A stretch of 64,000 nucleotides of DNA from Paenochrobactrum pullorum (GTDB lineage: Bacteria > Pseudomonadota > Alphaproteobacteria > Rhizobiales > Rhizobiaceae): assembly GCF_041929845.1 (NCBI RefSeq), contig NZ_JBHEEH010000001.1, positions 558,001-622,000 on the forward strand. Direction: 5' to 3'. This document shows, piece after piece, positions 50,714 through 59,241 of this stretch. The notes under the pieces were generated by a model. The model did not search any database and was not told where the DNA came from. It saw only the letters and a program-made list of their open reading frames with translations. Position 1 is the first letter of the stretch, and each line of letters begins with the position of its first letter. Position numbers and translations under genes: made by a program.

Positions 50714-51805
50714 TTATTTGCTCGCAAATTGGGCGTAATTGGTGGTGGCGCCCTGCATGTCCATCCACAAAATGCCGTCAATATCGGCATCAGTCAGGTC
50801 ATAATTATAAAGGGTTTTATAAGCTTTCTTCATTTCATCGCGAAGATCATATTGGAAGAGATCAGGATGAAGAAGATTGGCCAGCCACATCCATGTCAGC
50901 GGGCTTTCCTGACTTGGCGGATCCCAGCGATAACCACCAAGCGGCAGTTTATAAACTTTTTTATCCTGTGCGGCTTTGGTCAGCGACAGGATCGGATCAT
51001 TCATGACACGGTCAAGGCCAAGCTTGGCTTCAAAGCTGTTGAGCAGGATAACGTCAGGGTTCCATTCGGCGATCTGTTCAGGGCTGATGGTGGTGCCATT
51101 ACCTTTGACATCGGCAGACGCATTAATGCCGCCGGTCAAATCAATATACCATGCGTTATAATTGCCTTCATTGCCGGATGCTGTGAGGTTTTCCATCGCG
51201 CGACCAAGATAAAGCACTTTAGGACGTTTATCGGTGGCAATATCTTTGGTTTTTGCTGCCATTTCGTTGGCAACTTCATCACGCCAGCCATTGATCAGCG
51301 CGGCGCGTTCCGGCTTGCCGATAGCGGTTGCGACCATGTTTTGGTAGTAGCGCGCTTTTTCTTCGGTGCCATAAGAAATAAGCGCCACATTCAAGCCCGC
51401 ATTGGTCAGCGGATCAACCAGATCCGCGCCATAATCTGCCCACTGGATCACCAGATCAGGATTGGTGGCGGCAAGCTCTTCAATATTGGGAATGAAGTTT
51501 GGTGCGGTAATATCGGACGGAATCTCTTTGGCTTCAGGGAATATCTTGCCCAAGATACCTTCCATAATCGCTGATTTTGCCGTCGGGTTCATACCCACCA
51601 GTTTGGAAGTGCCGCCATCAATCGAAATGATGGTGGAGGCCATCGGGATGGGAATGGAGGCGATACGTTCGGCTGGTTTGGATAAGGTGACGGTGCGCCC
51701 GCCCTGATCTTTTAAAACAATGGGTTCTGCTGCTGCGCTTGATGCAGTGAGCGAAATAAGGGCAACAGAGACGGTGGCGGCAAGCATCTTGGCGTTCTTC
51801 AACAC
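50714..51805 (-). CDS. Iron-complex ABC transporter substrate-binding protein
   Basis: 363-residue periplasmic class III (cluster A) binding protein. Signal peptide about 1-27 (ISLTASSAAAEP cleavage region), then RTVTLSKPAERIASIPIP and NPDLVIQWADYGADLV, YLGRAMENLT and EWNPDVILLNSF, the FecB/BtuF-like pattern. Ligand could be a siderophore, heme or another chelate; a RirA-type box in the promoter favours iron. First gene of a five-gene minus-strand operon. Confidence 0.92.
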   Translation of the reverse strand: MLKNAKMLAATVSVALISLTASSAAAEPIVLKDQGGRTVTLSKPAERIASIPIPMASTIISIDGGTSKLVGMNPTAKSAIMEGILGKIFPEAKEIPSDITAPNFIPNIEELAATNPDLVIQWADYGADLVDPLTNAGLNVALISYGTEEKARYYQNMVATAIGKPERAALINGWRDEVANEMAAKTKDIATDKRPKVLYLGRAMENLTASGNEGNYNAWYIDLTGGINASADVKGNGTTISPEQIAEWNPDVILLNSFEAKLGLDRVMNDPILSLTKAAQDKKVYKLPLGGYRWDPPSQESPLTWMWLANLLHPDLFQYDLRDEMKKAYKTLYNYDLTDADIDGILWMDMQGATTNYAQFASK

Positions 51806-51890
51806 GATACGACCTCAAAGGTTGCTGGTCAGGTGTCAAACAAAATTTGGGAGGATTTTGCCTGAGAAACGCAGCGGGAAACATATCCGG

Positions 51891-51920
51891 GTGGTTTTGT
51901 TGAATGACAAACAAAACCAC
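51891..51920 (-). promoter_or_regulatory. Leader hairpin of the iron-uptake operon
   Basis: Perfect 11-bp stem GTGGTTTTGTT / AACAAAACCAC with an 8-base loop in the 5' untranslated region, without a T run. The following 80 bases include another weak pairing (CAAAAT / ATTTTG) around CCTCCC. No B12 box, TPP or other known riboswitch core is visible. Confidence 0.5.
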
Positions 51921-51935
51921 GCTTACAACTTTGAG

Positions 51936-51965
51936 CTAATACAAAATGATGAGTATCTGTGTCAA
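51936..51965 (-). promoter_or_regulatory. Promoter with iron-rhodo (RirA-type) box
   Basis: Minus strand TTGACA (51960-51965) and TATTAG (51936-51941) spaced 18 bp. Overlapping the -35 and spacer is TGACACAGATACTCA, i.e. TGA-N9-TCA (51950-51964), the iron-rhodo box bound by RirA in rhizobia. Iron-replete repression of the operon is expected. Confidence 0.65.
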
Positions 51966-51997
51966 GTTTAATGTGGAGTGCTTAAATCAGGTTTTAG

Positions 51998-53083
51998 CTA
52001 GCGGTTTTGTTGTTCTTTAAGGAGCAACGCACGTTTACGTTCAACGCCCCAACGATAGCCTGAAAGGCCACCATCATTGCGTATAACGCGGTGACAGGGG
52101 ATGATGACGGCTATTTTATTGGCGCCACAAGCACCGGCCACAGCGCGGCTGGCAGAGGGCTGACCGATACGGTTGGCCAGATCGGAATAGCTGGTGGTTT
52201 TACCGCTTGGAATGTTGCGTAAAGCTTGCCAGACTTTTTGTTGAAAAACTGTGCCTTGAATATCAAGCGGCAATTCAAATTTTTGTGCCGGATTTTCAAT
52301 ATGGGCGATCACGGCAGCAATATGCATATTAAAACCGGCATCGCCGCCGCTGAGCCTTGCCTGCGGAAAACGATCTTGCAGATTTTGCACCAATTCTTCC
52401 GGATCGTCGCCAAGTGTAACCGCGCAAATGCCTTTTGATGTTGCGGCAATGAGTACAGAGCCTAATGAGCATTCAGCAATTGCAAATTGGATGTCCATGT
52501 TCTTACCGCCTTTTTTAAAAGCTGTCGGGCTCATGCCAAGCATGTCGTCAGCATGGTGGTAAAATTGGCTTGATGATTGAAAACCGGCATCATAAATGGC
52601 TTGAGTGACGTTGTTATTCTCATTCGATAACGCCTCACGTATGCGGTCGGCACGATAGTTCTGCGCATAGCGTTTTGGCGTCAGGCCGGTCAGGGTTTTA
52701 AACTGCCGCTGGAAATAAAACGGGCTTAATCCAACCGATTTTGCCAGTTCAGCCAGTGGGATATTCTCTTCTGATTGTTCAATCAGTCGGCAGGCTTTTT
52801 CAATTGCAATCGTTAATTTGTCGGCAGCCTCTGCCTGATCGGGTTTGCAGCGCTTACAGGCACGAAAGCCCGCAGCTTCTGCTTGCGCGGGTGTATCATA
52901 GAAGCTGATATTTTCGGGATGAGGACGGCGCGCAGGGCAACAGGGCAAACAGTAAATGCCGGTTGTTTCAACTGCAAAAACGAAATCCTTTGCGGTCTTG
53001 TCTCTGTTCATGATCTTGAGCCAGCGCGGATCATCTTCAATTGTTATAGGGGCAACGGGTAATTTTTTATCGGTTCTGGTCAT
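51998..53083 (-). CDS. ada: Bifunctional DNA methyltransferase/transcriptional regulator Ada
   Basis: 361 residues. N-terminal phosphotriester methyl acceptor with zinc cysteines Cys45, Cys49, Cys76, Cys79 (E. coli 38, 42, 69, 72). AraC-type helix-turn-helix at about 88-185 (LAKSVGLSPFYFQRQFKTL). C-terminal O6-alkylguanine-DNA alkyltransferase has acceptor Cys330 in IIPCHRVIRNDG. It repairs and activates the adaptive response to alkylation. GAGG lies 8 bases before ATG 53083. The upstream region has AAT-N5-GCAA, close to but not the AAT-N6-GCAA Ada box. Confidence 0.95.
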   Translation of the reverse strand: MTRTDKKLPVAPITIEDDPRWLKIMNRDKTAKDFVFAVETTGIYCLPCCPARRPHPENISFYDTPAQAEAAGFRACKRCKPDQAEAADKLTIAIEKACRLIEQSEENIPLAELAKSVGLSPFYFQRQFKTLTGLTPKRYAQNYRADRIREALSNENNNVTQAIYDAGFQSSSQFYHHADDMLGMSPTAFKKGGKNMDIQFAIAECSLGSVLIAATSKGICAVTLGDDPEELVQNLQDRFPQARLSGGDAGFNMHIAAVIAHIENPAQKFELPLDIQGTVFQQKVWQALRNIPSGKTTSYSDLANRIGQPSASRAVAGACGANKIAVIIPCHRVIRNDGGLSGYRWGVERKRALLLKEQQNR

Positions 53084-53695
53084 GAAACTTGCCTCATATT
53101 GTCTATACCTTCATAGAACTAACCGGCATTCGCTGCATCCTGATTCTTGCTTTTAAATTCTGTTGCATCCGATCAGATGCAGGTAAAGCAGCTTTAATCC
53201 AGTGTGTTTGGTAACGTTTAAAAATGTCCCACGCGTGCATAGAATTGCATTTTTTATGTAATATTTGAGAGAGAAGCAGGGTGTACTCTTTTCTTTGAAT
53301 ATGACTGCTTGATTGGCGCGAGATCTGGTGTGGTTTATATTCAGTATTTGTTCTTGCTAGAATATTTTTTTTCTAACAATTTGTAATTATTGTGTTTTTT
53401 ATTTTTTTATTCAGAAATTCTGTATTTGTCATATCAATGTTACTTAATATTGCTAGATGGCATTTATGTTGAAAAACGTGCAGCCATACTCGTCAAATTT
53501 GATGCAACAGTTTTTTTGCACAGCTGTGCAAGAAAACTGTTGACTTCATTCTCAATTCAAACGAGGCTTGATGGTGAGGAGGTGGCTGATCGTCAAGATT
53601 TGCTGCCATTGGAGGAACATAACGGGGTCGGATTGCGGGGTTTTTTCGCTTTGCAATATTGTGCACCGGTAAAAGGACTATCAGGGGAGGGTACA
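53084..53695. other. Long regulatory intergenic region, ada / phosphatase-transporter cluster
   Basis: 612 bp, AT-rich in the middle. It contains TGCATC-N6-GATGCA (53164-53181); a 9-bp inverted repeat with one mismatch, TTGCTAGAA / TTCTAACAA (53354-53379); the 38-bp palindrome (53505-53542); and GGGGAGGG, the ribosome binding site of the leader ORF. A 33-codon frame from 53571 with GAGG upstream and four Cys codons is possible but not called. No convincing promoter pair can be chosen. Confidence 0.5.
53505..53542. promoter_or_regulatory. 38-bp palindrome with operator core TTGCACAGCTGTGCAA
   Basis: Two 19-bp arms with a single mismatch and no spacer; the core 53516-53531 is perfectly symmetric. 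Similar sequences occur at 61302-61317 and 61391-61406, so this looks like the operator of a regulon covering the transporter and phosphatases. Located 165-190 bp before the leader ORF. Confidence 0.72.
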
Positions 53696-53755
53696 ATGTG
53701 TGATGCACAGTGTGGCGGAGCTTGCGCATTATCGTATTCGCATGGTGTGAGCTGA
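53696..53755 (+). CDS. Cys-rich leader ORF coupled to the transporter permease
   Basis: 19-codon frame MCDAQCGGACALSYSHGVS preceded by GGGGAGGG at 5-bp spacing, the best ribosome binding site in the area. Its TGA overlaps the permease ATG by one base (TGATG), so translation of the permease, which has no good site of its own, probably depends on it. Three cysteines in ten residues suggest a possible regulatory or sensing peptide. Too short to test by similarity; coding status is inferred from the initiation signals and overlap. Confidence 0.55.
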   Translation: MCDAQCGGACALSYSHGVS

Positions 53756-55605
53756 TGGCTGCACCCGACTATGTAAATATTCAATCTGGCTCCCAAAGAT
53801 CAGATGGTAATATCAGCCGTTGGAAGAAACTGCGCTATCAGGCCAAGGTTGCCATGCGCGAACCGACAACGTTGGTTGGCATTCTGGCAGCCTTATTATT
53901 TACTTATCTTATCGTTGTTCCGATAATTTCCATCCTGATGGATTCCGTCACCGTTCAGTTCGGTGATGAGCGTCGCATTGGTTCCGAGCTTGGAAGTGGC
54001 ACACTTTATTATCTCAAGCGTGCTTTTAGCTCGCCGGTAGCAGTCGATCTGTTCTGGGAGCCGCTGCGCAATACATTGATGGTTTCTGCTGGTGCCATTG
54101 TGCTTTCCATGGCGATCGGCGGCATTTTGGGTTGGCTATTGAGCCGCACCGATATGTTTGCGCGTCGCTGGTTTGCCACTGCGCTGATCGTACCCTATAT
54201 GCTGCCGGCCTGGACATTTGCCCTTGCATGGACAACATTATTTAAAAACCGTACTGTTGGCGGTCAGCCGGGCTGGTTCGAGCATTTGGGTTTTTCGCCG
54301 CCGGATTGGCTGGCTTATGGACAGTTCCCGATCACTATCATTCTGGCGCTGCATTACACGCCTTTTGTCATTTTGTTGTTTGGCTCGGCACTGCGCCGTT
54401 TTGACAGCCAGCTGGAAGATTCTGCCCGTATTTTGGGTGCCGGTGGCCGCACCGTTGCTATGCAGGTGATTTTGCCGCTGATGCGTCCGGCGCTGATGTC
54501 GGCAATGGTATTGATCTTTGCCAAATGCTTGGGTGAATTTGGTGTGGCTTACGTGCTTGGTCTGCCGGTTAAATTTGATGTGCTGGCCACATCGCTTTAT
54601 CGCTCGATCGGCTCGCGTCAAACTGGTGTGGCCGGTGTTCTGGCCGGTGCGATCATGCTGATCGGTATTATCACAATTTTGATTGATGCGCGTTTAGTGC
54701 GTGAAGCCCGCCGTTTTGTCACCGTCGGTGGTAAGGGCGCGATGAACCGTCCGTCCCGCCTTGGCAGTTGGCGCATTCCGGCCACCGGTTTTGCGGCTCT
54801 CATCTTCTTGTTCAGCGTTGGCCTGCCTTTGCTGACATTGCTGCTCTCCACCATCATGCGTGTGCCGGCAAGTTTTGTCTGGTCAAATTTTACGCTGGAT
54901 TATTGGATTGGCGTGGATCTGCCGACTATCGCCATGCGCACCGGTATTTTGTTGAGCCCTGAACTGTGGAAAGCCGCCTTCAATACGCTGTGGATTGTTG
55001 GTCTGGCATCGGTTTGCTCCGGTTTGCTTGGAATTCTCGTTGGCTATGTGGTGGTACGCACCCCTGTCAGGCCGCTGTCGATCTTCCTGCGTCAAGTCAC
55101 CTTCATGCCTTATCTTGTGCCGGGTATTGCTTTTGCGGCGGCTTATTTGTCGCTCTTTGCAGTGCAACGCGGACCAATACCAGCACTTTACGGCACCTCG
55201 CTGATCTTGATCCTTGCTCTCATGGCTGACCAGATGCCTTACGCCTCGCGTGCTGGTATTTCTGCCATGATGCAGCTTGGTAAAGATCCGGAAGAAGCAG
55301 CCCAGATCGTCGGTGCCGGTTGGTTCCGACGGATGAGCTGGGTGGTAATTCCGATCCAGAAAGGTTCGCTGGTCACCGGTATTTTGCTGCCGTTTATCTC
55401 AGGCATCAAGGGGTTGAGCCTCTTTGTCATGCTGGCGGTTCCAAGCACAGACGTGCTGACAACCTTCTCCATGCGCCTGATCGACTATCACTACACGCAA
55501 GCCGCTAATGGTGTTGTGCTGATCATCGCTGCCATTGCTTATTTTGGTACGCTGGCGGCACAAAAACTGACAAAAACTAATCTTGCTGAAGGACTTGGAA
55601 GCTGA
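53755..55605 (+). CDS. ABC transporter permease, fused double domain (AfuB/FbpB-like)
   Basis: 616-residue inner-membrane permease with two binding-protein-dependent transport domains in tandem, about 12 membrane helices. Each half carries an EAA-type loop: LEDSARILGAGGRTVAMQVILPLMRPAL (about 222-249) and PEEAAQIVGAGWFRRMSWVVIPIQKGSL (about 514-541). This layout is that of the FbpB/AfuB group (ferric iron, hexose phosphate) and related phosphonate systems. ATG 53755 overlaps the leader ORF stop; the frame is open to a GTG at 53710. The stop overlaps the ATPase start by one base. Confidence 0.9.
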   Translation: MAAPDYVNIQSGSQRSDGNISRWKKLRYQAKVAMREPTTLVGILAALLFTYLIVVPIISILMDSVTVQFGDERRIGSELGSGTLYYLKRAFSSPVAVDLFWEPLRNTLMVSAGAIVLSMAIGGILGWLLSRTDMFARRWFATALIVPYMLPAWTFALAWTTLFKNRTVGGQPGWFEHLGFSPPDWLAYGQFPITIILALHYTPFVILLFGSALRRFDSQLEDSARILGAGGRTVAMQVILPLMRPALMSAMVLIFAKCLGEFGVAYVLGLPVKFDVLATSLYRSIGSRQTGVAGVLAGAIMLIGIITILIDARLVREARRFVTVGGKGAMNRPSRLGSWRIPATGFAALIFLFSVGLPLLTLLLSTIMRVPASFVWSNFTLDYWIGVDLPTIAMRTGILLSPELWKAAFNTLWIVGLASVCSGLLGILVGYVVVRTPVRPLSIFLRQVTFMPYLVPGIAFAAAYLSLFAVQRGPIPALYGTSLILILALMADQMPYASRAGISAMMQLGKDPEEAAQIVGAGWFRRMSWVVIPIQKGSLVTGILLPFISGIKGLSLFVMLAVPSTDVLTTFSMRLIDYHYTQAANGVVLIIAAIAYFGTLAAQKLTKTNLAEGLGS

Positions 55606-56732
55606 TGCCTGCAATTATTCTGGAAAATGCACAGAAAAACTACGGTGCAGGATCGCCAAATGCTGTTTCAGATTTAAATCTGGAAATTGGTGACGGCGAG
55701 TTCATGTGCCTGCTCGGGCCATCCGGCTGTGGTAAAACCACAACCTTGCGTATGATCGCAGGATTGGAGAACCTCTCCGGTGGCGAGATCAGAGTCGGCG
55801 AACGCGTCGTCGATTCCGTTCAGCGCGGCGTTTTTGTAGGTCCTGAACGGCGTGAAATGGGGCTGGTGTTTCAAAGTTACGCACTTTGGCCGCATTTGAC
55901 CATTGAACGCAATACCGATTTCGGTTTGCGTTTGCGCAAAGTGCCGAAAGCCGAGCGCGAAGAACGTGTCGCCAAGGTGATGAAAGCGCTCGATATTGAA
56001 AAATATCGCGACCGCTTTCCGTCCCAGCTTTCCGGCGGTCAGCAGCAACGTGTAGCACTTGCCCGTATGCTTGCGGTTAATCCGGGTGTGTTGTTGCTTG
56101 ATGAGCCTCTTTCAAACTTGGATGCGCGTTTGCGTCTGGAAATGCGCGCCGAATTGAAGCGCATTCATGAAGAGTTCAAAACGACGATTGTTTTCGTCAC
56201 TCACGATCAGTGGGAAGCGATGACTTTGGCCACCACCATTGCGGTGATGAATGAAGGCACATTGCAACAAATGGGCACACCAAACGATATTTATGATCGT
56301 CCGGCCAACCGCTTTGTTGCTGAGTTTGTTGGTAGCCCGCCGATCAATATTTTTGAACTTGGCGGCAGACTGGATAGTCCGGTTGATCAATATGCGCTTG
56401 CCTTTTTACAGCAAAAACTGGGGCAAAACGCATTGATTGGCTCACTGGGTTTGCGGCCTGAGGCTATTCAGATTGTACGCAGCCATTGTGAGGTACCAGC
56501 CGACGCTTTCGTCGCAGAAGCGCTGGTGACCGGCATTCTGCCGACAGGCGGCAGCTGGATTATCGAACTGCGCTGTCAGGGAAAAACCATTTTCACCACC
56601 ACGACAGAAGCGCCGAAACTCAACATCAATGAAGCCGTGCGGTTTTATGTGAAGCCGGAAGAACTGCATGTGTTTGACCATAATGGTCAACGTTTGGGTG
56701 AAGCCGATCAGTTCTTTCGTCTGGCAGCTTGA
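55605..56732 (+). CDS. ABC transporter ATP-binding protein (AfuC/FbpC-like)
   Basis: 375-residue ATPase. Walker A GPSGCGKTTTLRMIAG, Q-loop VFQSYALWPHLT, signature QLSGGQQQRVALARML, Walker B LLLDEPLSNLD, switch His in FVTHDQWEAM; a C-terminal TOBE-like domain (about 280-360) follows. Typical of the MOI/CUT/FbpC branch. Starts at the permease stop (TGATG) and overlaps the first binding-protein frame region; the true binding-protein start is 72 bp further on. Confidence 0.93.
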   Translation: MPAIILENAQKNYGAGSPNAVSDLNLEIGDGEFMCLLGPSGCGKTTTLRMIAGLENLSGGEIRVGERVVDSVQRGVFVGPERREMGLVFQSYALWPHLTIERNTDFGLRLRKVPKAEREERVAKVMKALDIEKYRDRFPSQLSGGQQQRVALARMLAVNPGVLLLDEPLSNLDARLRLEMRAELKRIHEEFKTTIVFVTHDQWEAMTLATTIAVMNEGTLQQMGTPNDIYDRPANRFVAEFVGSPPINIFELGGRLDSPVDQYALAFLQQKLGQNALIGSLGLRPEAIQIVRSHCEVPADAFVAEALVTGILPTGGSWIIELRCQGKTIFTTTTEAPKLNINEAVRFYVKPEELHVFDHNGQRLGEADQFFRLAA

Positions 56733-56803
56733 TGACAACTGAGCACAGCGGCAGGGTAATCTGCTCTGCCGCTGATTATCGGGGTTTTACAGTGGAGATT
56801 TCC

Positions 56804-57910
56804 ATGCGTTTATTATTGTCTGGTGCAGGTTTGTTTGCATTGTCTGTTTGTGGTGCTTATGCCGCTGACGGGCAGGAGACGGTCACAAAAAAAATGCTTG
56901 AGGCTGCGAAATCCGAACCTGCCATGACGGTTTATGCCGTCACCGGCAAAATTGTGGATACCGCACAGGCTTTCAGCAAAAAATATGATCTGAATGTAAC
57001 GGGCAAAAAGGTCAATGAAGCCGGTCAGGTGGAATTGCTGATCCGTGAGCATCAGGCAGGCAGTGTGCTGGGCTCTGTATCTCTGGGGGCAGACGTAGCA
57101 ACCATTGCAGCTGAGCTGGCACCAAAAAACATTGTGGAAACCTATTTGCCGGATGGTTTGGCAGAAGTTTTACCGGAAGCCGCTAAAGACCCGCTGGCTT
57201 TTGTTAATGATGCACATGTTTGGGCTTATAATAGTGAAGTTTATTCGTCCTGCCCAGTCACCAATGTGTGGCAGTTAACAGATCCGGAATGGTCGCAACT
57301 GGTCAGTCTGATGGATCCGTTGGAAAAACCAACCTATCCGGATTGGTTCAACCAGCTGGAAACCCATCATGATGCGGCAATGGCTAAAGCTTATGAATCC
57401 CATTACGGCAAGCCGTTTGATGCGGCACAAGGCAGTGCAACAGAAGCTTGGGTCAAGGCATTTGCCGCCAATGCGCCGCTGGTGGCAGATTCATCGGGTG
57501 TTTCCGGTGCTATCGGTGCGCCCGGTCAGGAAAAGCCATTCTTCGGTATCATTTCGGTGGCGAAATTTCGCGACAATAAAGACAAAAATTACAGCCTGAC
57601 GATCTGTCCGGATATGAAGCCGTTTTCGGGTGTGCTTTATCCGGGTTTGGCAGTGATTGCCAGCGGCACCAAGAGCCCGAATACAGCCAAACTCTTTATC
57701 AATTATCTGCTGTCGCAAGAAGGCATGGAGCCGCAATTGGCGGATGGCAAAACGCCGACCGACCCACGCATTGAGATGCCGGCTGATGAACCTTCCAAAA
57801 TCACATCCATGATGGGGCAAATGATGCCGTGGGATTCCGCGTCTTCCATCAGCGACCTCGATCGCCGTCAGGACTGGCAGGATATCTGGCGGATGAACTA
57901 TCGCCGATGA
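56804..57910 (+). CDS. ABC transporter substrate-binding protein 1
   Basis: 368-residue periplasmic protein with signal peptide about 1-20 (LSVCGAYA/ADG). Type II (AfuA/FbpA-like) fold. ATG 56804 is chosen for GGAG 7 bases upstream; the frame extends to 56729. It shares with the two following genes TGKIVD, a Cys in SSCPVTNVWQL and a second in TICPDMKP (probable disulfide), YPDWFNQL and the terminal DRRQDWQDIW..NYRR. FbpA-type iron-binding double Tyr is not evident, favouring an organic ligand. First of three tandem paralogues. Confidence 0.88.
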   Translation: MRLLLSGAGLFALSVCGAYAADGQETVTKKMLEAAKSEPAMTVYAVTGKIVDTAQAFSKKYDLNVTGKKVNEAGQVELLIREHQAGSVLGSVSLGADVATIAAELAPKNIVETYLPDGLAEVLPEAAKDPLAFVNDAHVWAYNSEVYSSCPVTNVWQLTDPEWSQLVSLMDPLEKPTYPDWFNQLETHHDAAMAKAYESHYGKPFDAAQGSATEAWVKAFAANAPLVADSSGVSGAIGAPGQEKPFFGIISVAKFRDNKDKNYSLTICPDMKPFSGVLYPGLAVIASGTKSPNTAKLFINYLLSQEGMEPQLADGKTPTDPRIEMPADEPSKITSMMGQMMPWDSASSISDLDRRQDWQDIWRMNYRR

Positions 57911-58047
57911 TTGTAAATTCGGCTGTCGTTGGTCGGGCGACCGCAACATAGTAGTTTTTGAACGGGGCGTGTCTCTTAAAAACATATATTGGGGAACACC
58001 AAAAATATGAGCACGCTGATAACAACCACTAAGGGAGGGGAGTGCGT

Positions 58048-59160
58048 ATGAAAAAATATCTGACAGCTATGCTGGCCGGCCTGTTGCTGGCTTCAACCGG
58101 TGCTATTGTTGTGAAGGCAGAAACATTTGATCTGGATGCGATGATTGAGGCTGCCCGCAAGGAAGACCCGATTACGATCTATGACAGCACCGGCAAGATC
58201 GTTGATATGGCGAATGCTTTTTCTGCCAAATACGGTGTGCAGGCCACCGGACAGAAAGTCTCTGCCAATAATCAGCTTGAAATGCTGATCAGGGAAAACC
58301 AGGCAAAGAATGTCAAGGGTGATGTCGCCTTGCTTACTGATACACCGGCGGCTATTGCGCAATTATTACCGACACATGTGTTGGAGAGCTATCTTCCGTC
58401 TGATATGGCATCGGATATTCCGCAGATTTATCAAAACCCATTGGCTATTTCAGTCAATGTGAATTTATGGGTTTATAATACGCAAGCCCATGAAACATGC
58501 CCGATTAAGAATATCTGGCAGCTGGCTGAGCCTGAGTGGAAGGGGCTGGTTGCTGTCGTCGACCCGCTGTCGAAGGGTACTTACACTGATTGGTTCAATC
58601 AGCTGGCGACTTACGGCAATGATAAAATTGCACAAGCTTATCAGGATTATTATGGCAAACCATTGGTGCTCAGCCAGAAAACGGCAGCGGCTGAATGGCT
58701 TGCTGCTTTTGCAGCGAATGGTCCGTTGGTTGCCGATGCTGATGATCGTGTTTCGGAAGCTGTCGGCGCACCTGATCAGGCAAAACCCTTTGTCGGTTTG
58801 CTTAGCTCCGCCAAGTTTCGTGATAATGCGGACAAGGGTTATAAGCTTGGTTTATGTAAAGAGCTTAACCCTTGGGTGGGCTGGACATATACAAAACTGG
58901 CACTTATTGCCAAAGAAAGCCGCAGCCCGAATGCAGCACGGTTGTTTATCCATTATTTGCTGACTGAAGAAGGCATTGCCCCTCAGATGGCAGACGGGAA
59001 ATTTCCTACCAATAAAACAATTTTAATGCCTGCGAATGAACCGTCAGGGGTCGCTGATGTGTTTGATAAATTATTTCCTTATCAATCCGCTTCAGGGCTT
59101 GAAGATTGGGATCAACGGCAGGACTGGCAGGATTTTTGGCGAGTAAATTACCGCCGTTAA
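58048..59160 (+). CDS. ABC transporter substrate-binding protein 2
   Basis: 370 residues; signal peptide about 1-24 (ASTGAIVVKAE). ATG 58048 has GGGAGGGG 7 bases upstream, stronger than the GTG at 58042. Same family as its neighbours: YDSTGKIVDMANAFSAKYG, TCPIKNIWQLAEPEW, YTDWFNQL, LCKELNPWVGW and DQRQDWQDFWRVNYRR. 137 bp separate it from copy 1, with a weak hairpin. By eye it is closer to copy 3 than to copy 1. Confidence 0.88.
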   Translation: MKKYLTAMLAGLLLASTGAIVVKAETFDLDAMIEAARKEDPITIYDSTGKIVDMANAFSAKYGVQATGQKVSANNQLEMLIRENQAKNVKGDVALLTDTPAAIAQLLPTHVLESYLPSDMASDIPQIYQNPLAISVNVNLWVYNTQAHETCPIKNIWQLAEPEWKGLVAVVDPLSKGTYTDWFNQLATYGNDKIAQAYQDYYGKPLVLSQKTAAAEWLAAFAANGPLVADADDRVSEAVGAPDQAKPFVGLLSSAKFRDNADKGYKLGLCKELNPWVGWTYTKLALIAKESRSPNAARLFIHYLLTEEGIAPQMADGKFPTNKTILMPANEPSGVADVFDKLFPYQSASGLEDWDQRQDWQDFWRVNYRR

Positions 59161-59241
59161 ACAGGTGTGACAGTTAATTCCGATCAATCGTCTGCCGGAA
59201 GATGCACCCAAATACACCGGCATTTAGTGAAGGATAACACG

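Noticed and set aside
50687..51574. 295-codon plus-strand frame opposite the iron-binding protein
   Set aside because: Antisense shadow; the minus-strand protein has a signal peptide and family motifs.
51806..51950. Possible cobalamin or other known riboswitch before the ABC operon
   Set aside because: No B12 box or other conserved riboswitch core is visible; only a simple hairpin and an iron box are supported.
53084..53110. Ada box upstream of ada (AAT-N5-GCAA)
   Set aside because: Spacing is one base shorter than the E. coli A-box/B-box arrangement, and such a short match can occur by chance.
53571..53672. 33-codon frame MVRRWLIVK... with four Cys before the transporter
   Set aside because: Only a GAGG 4 bases upstream supports it; the 19-codon frame at 53696 has far better signals.
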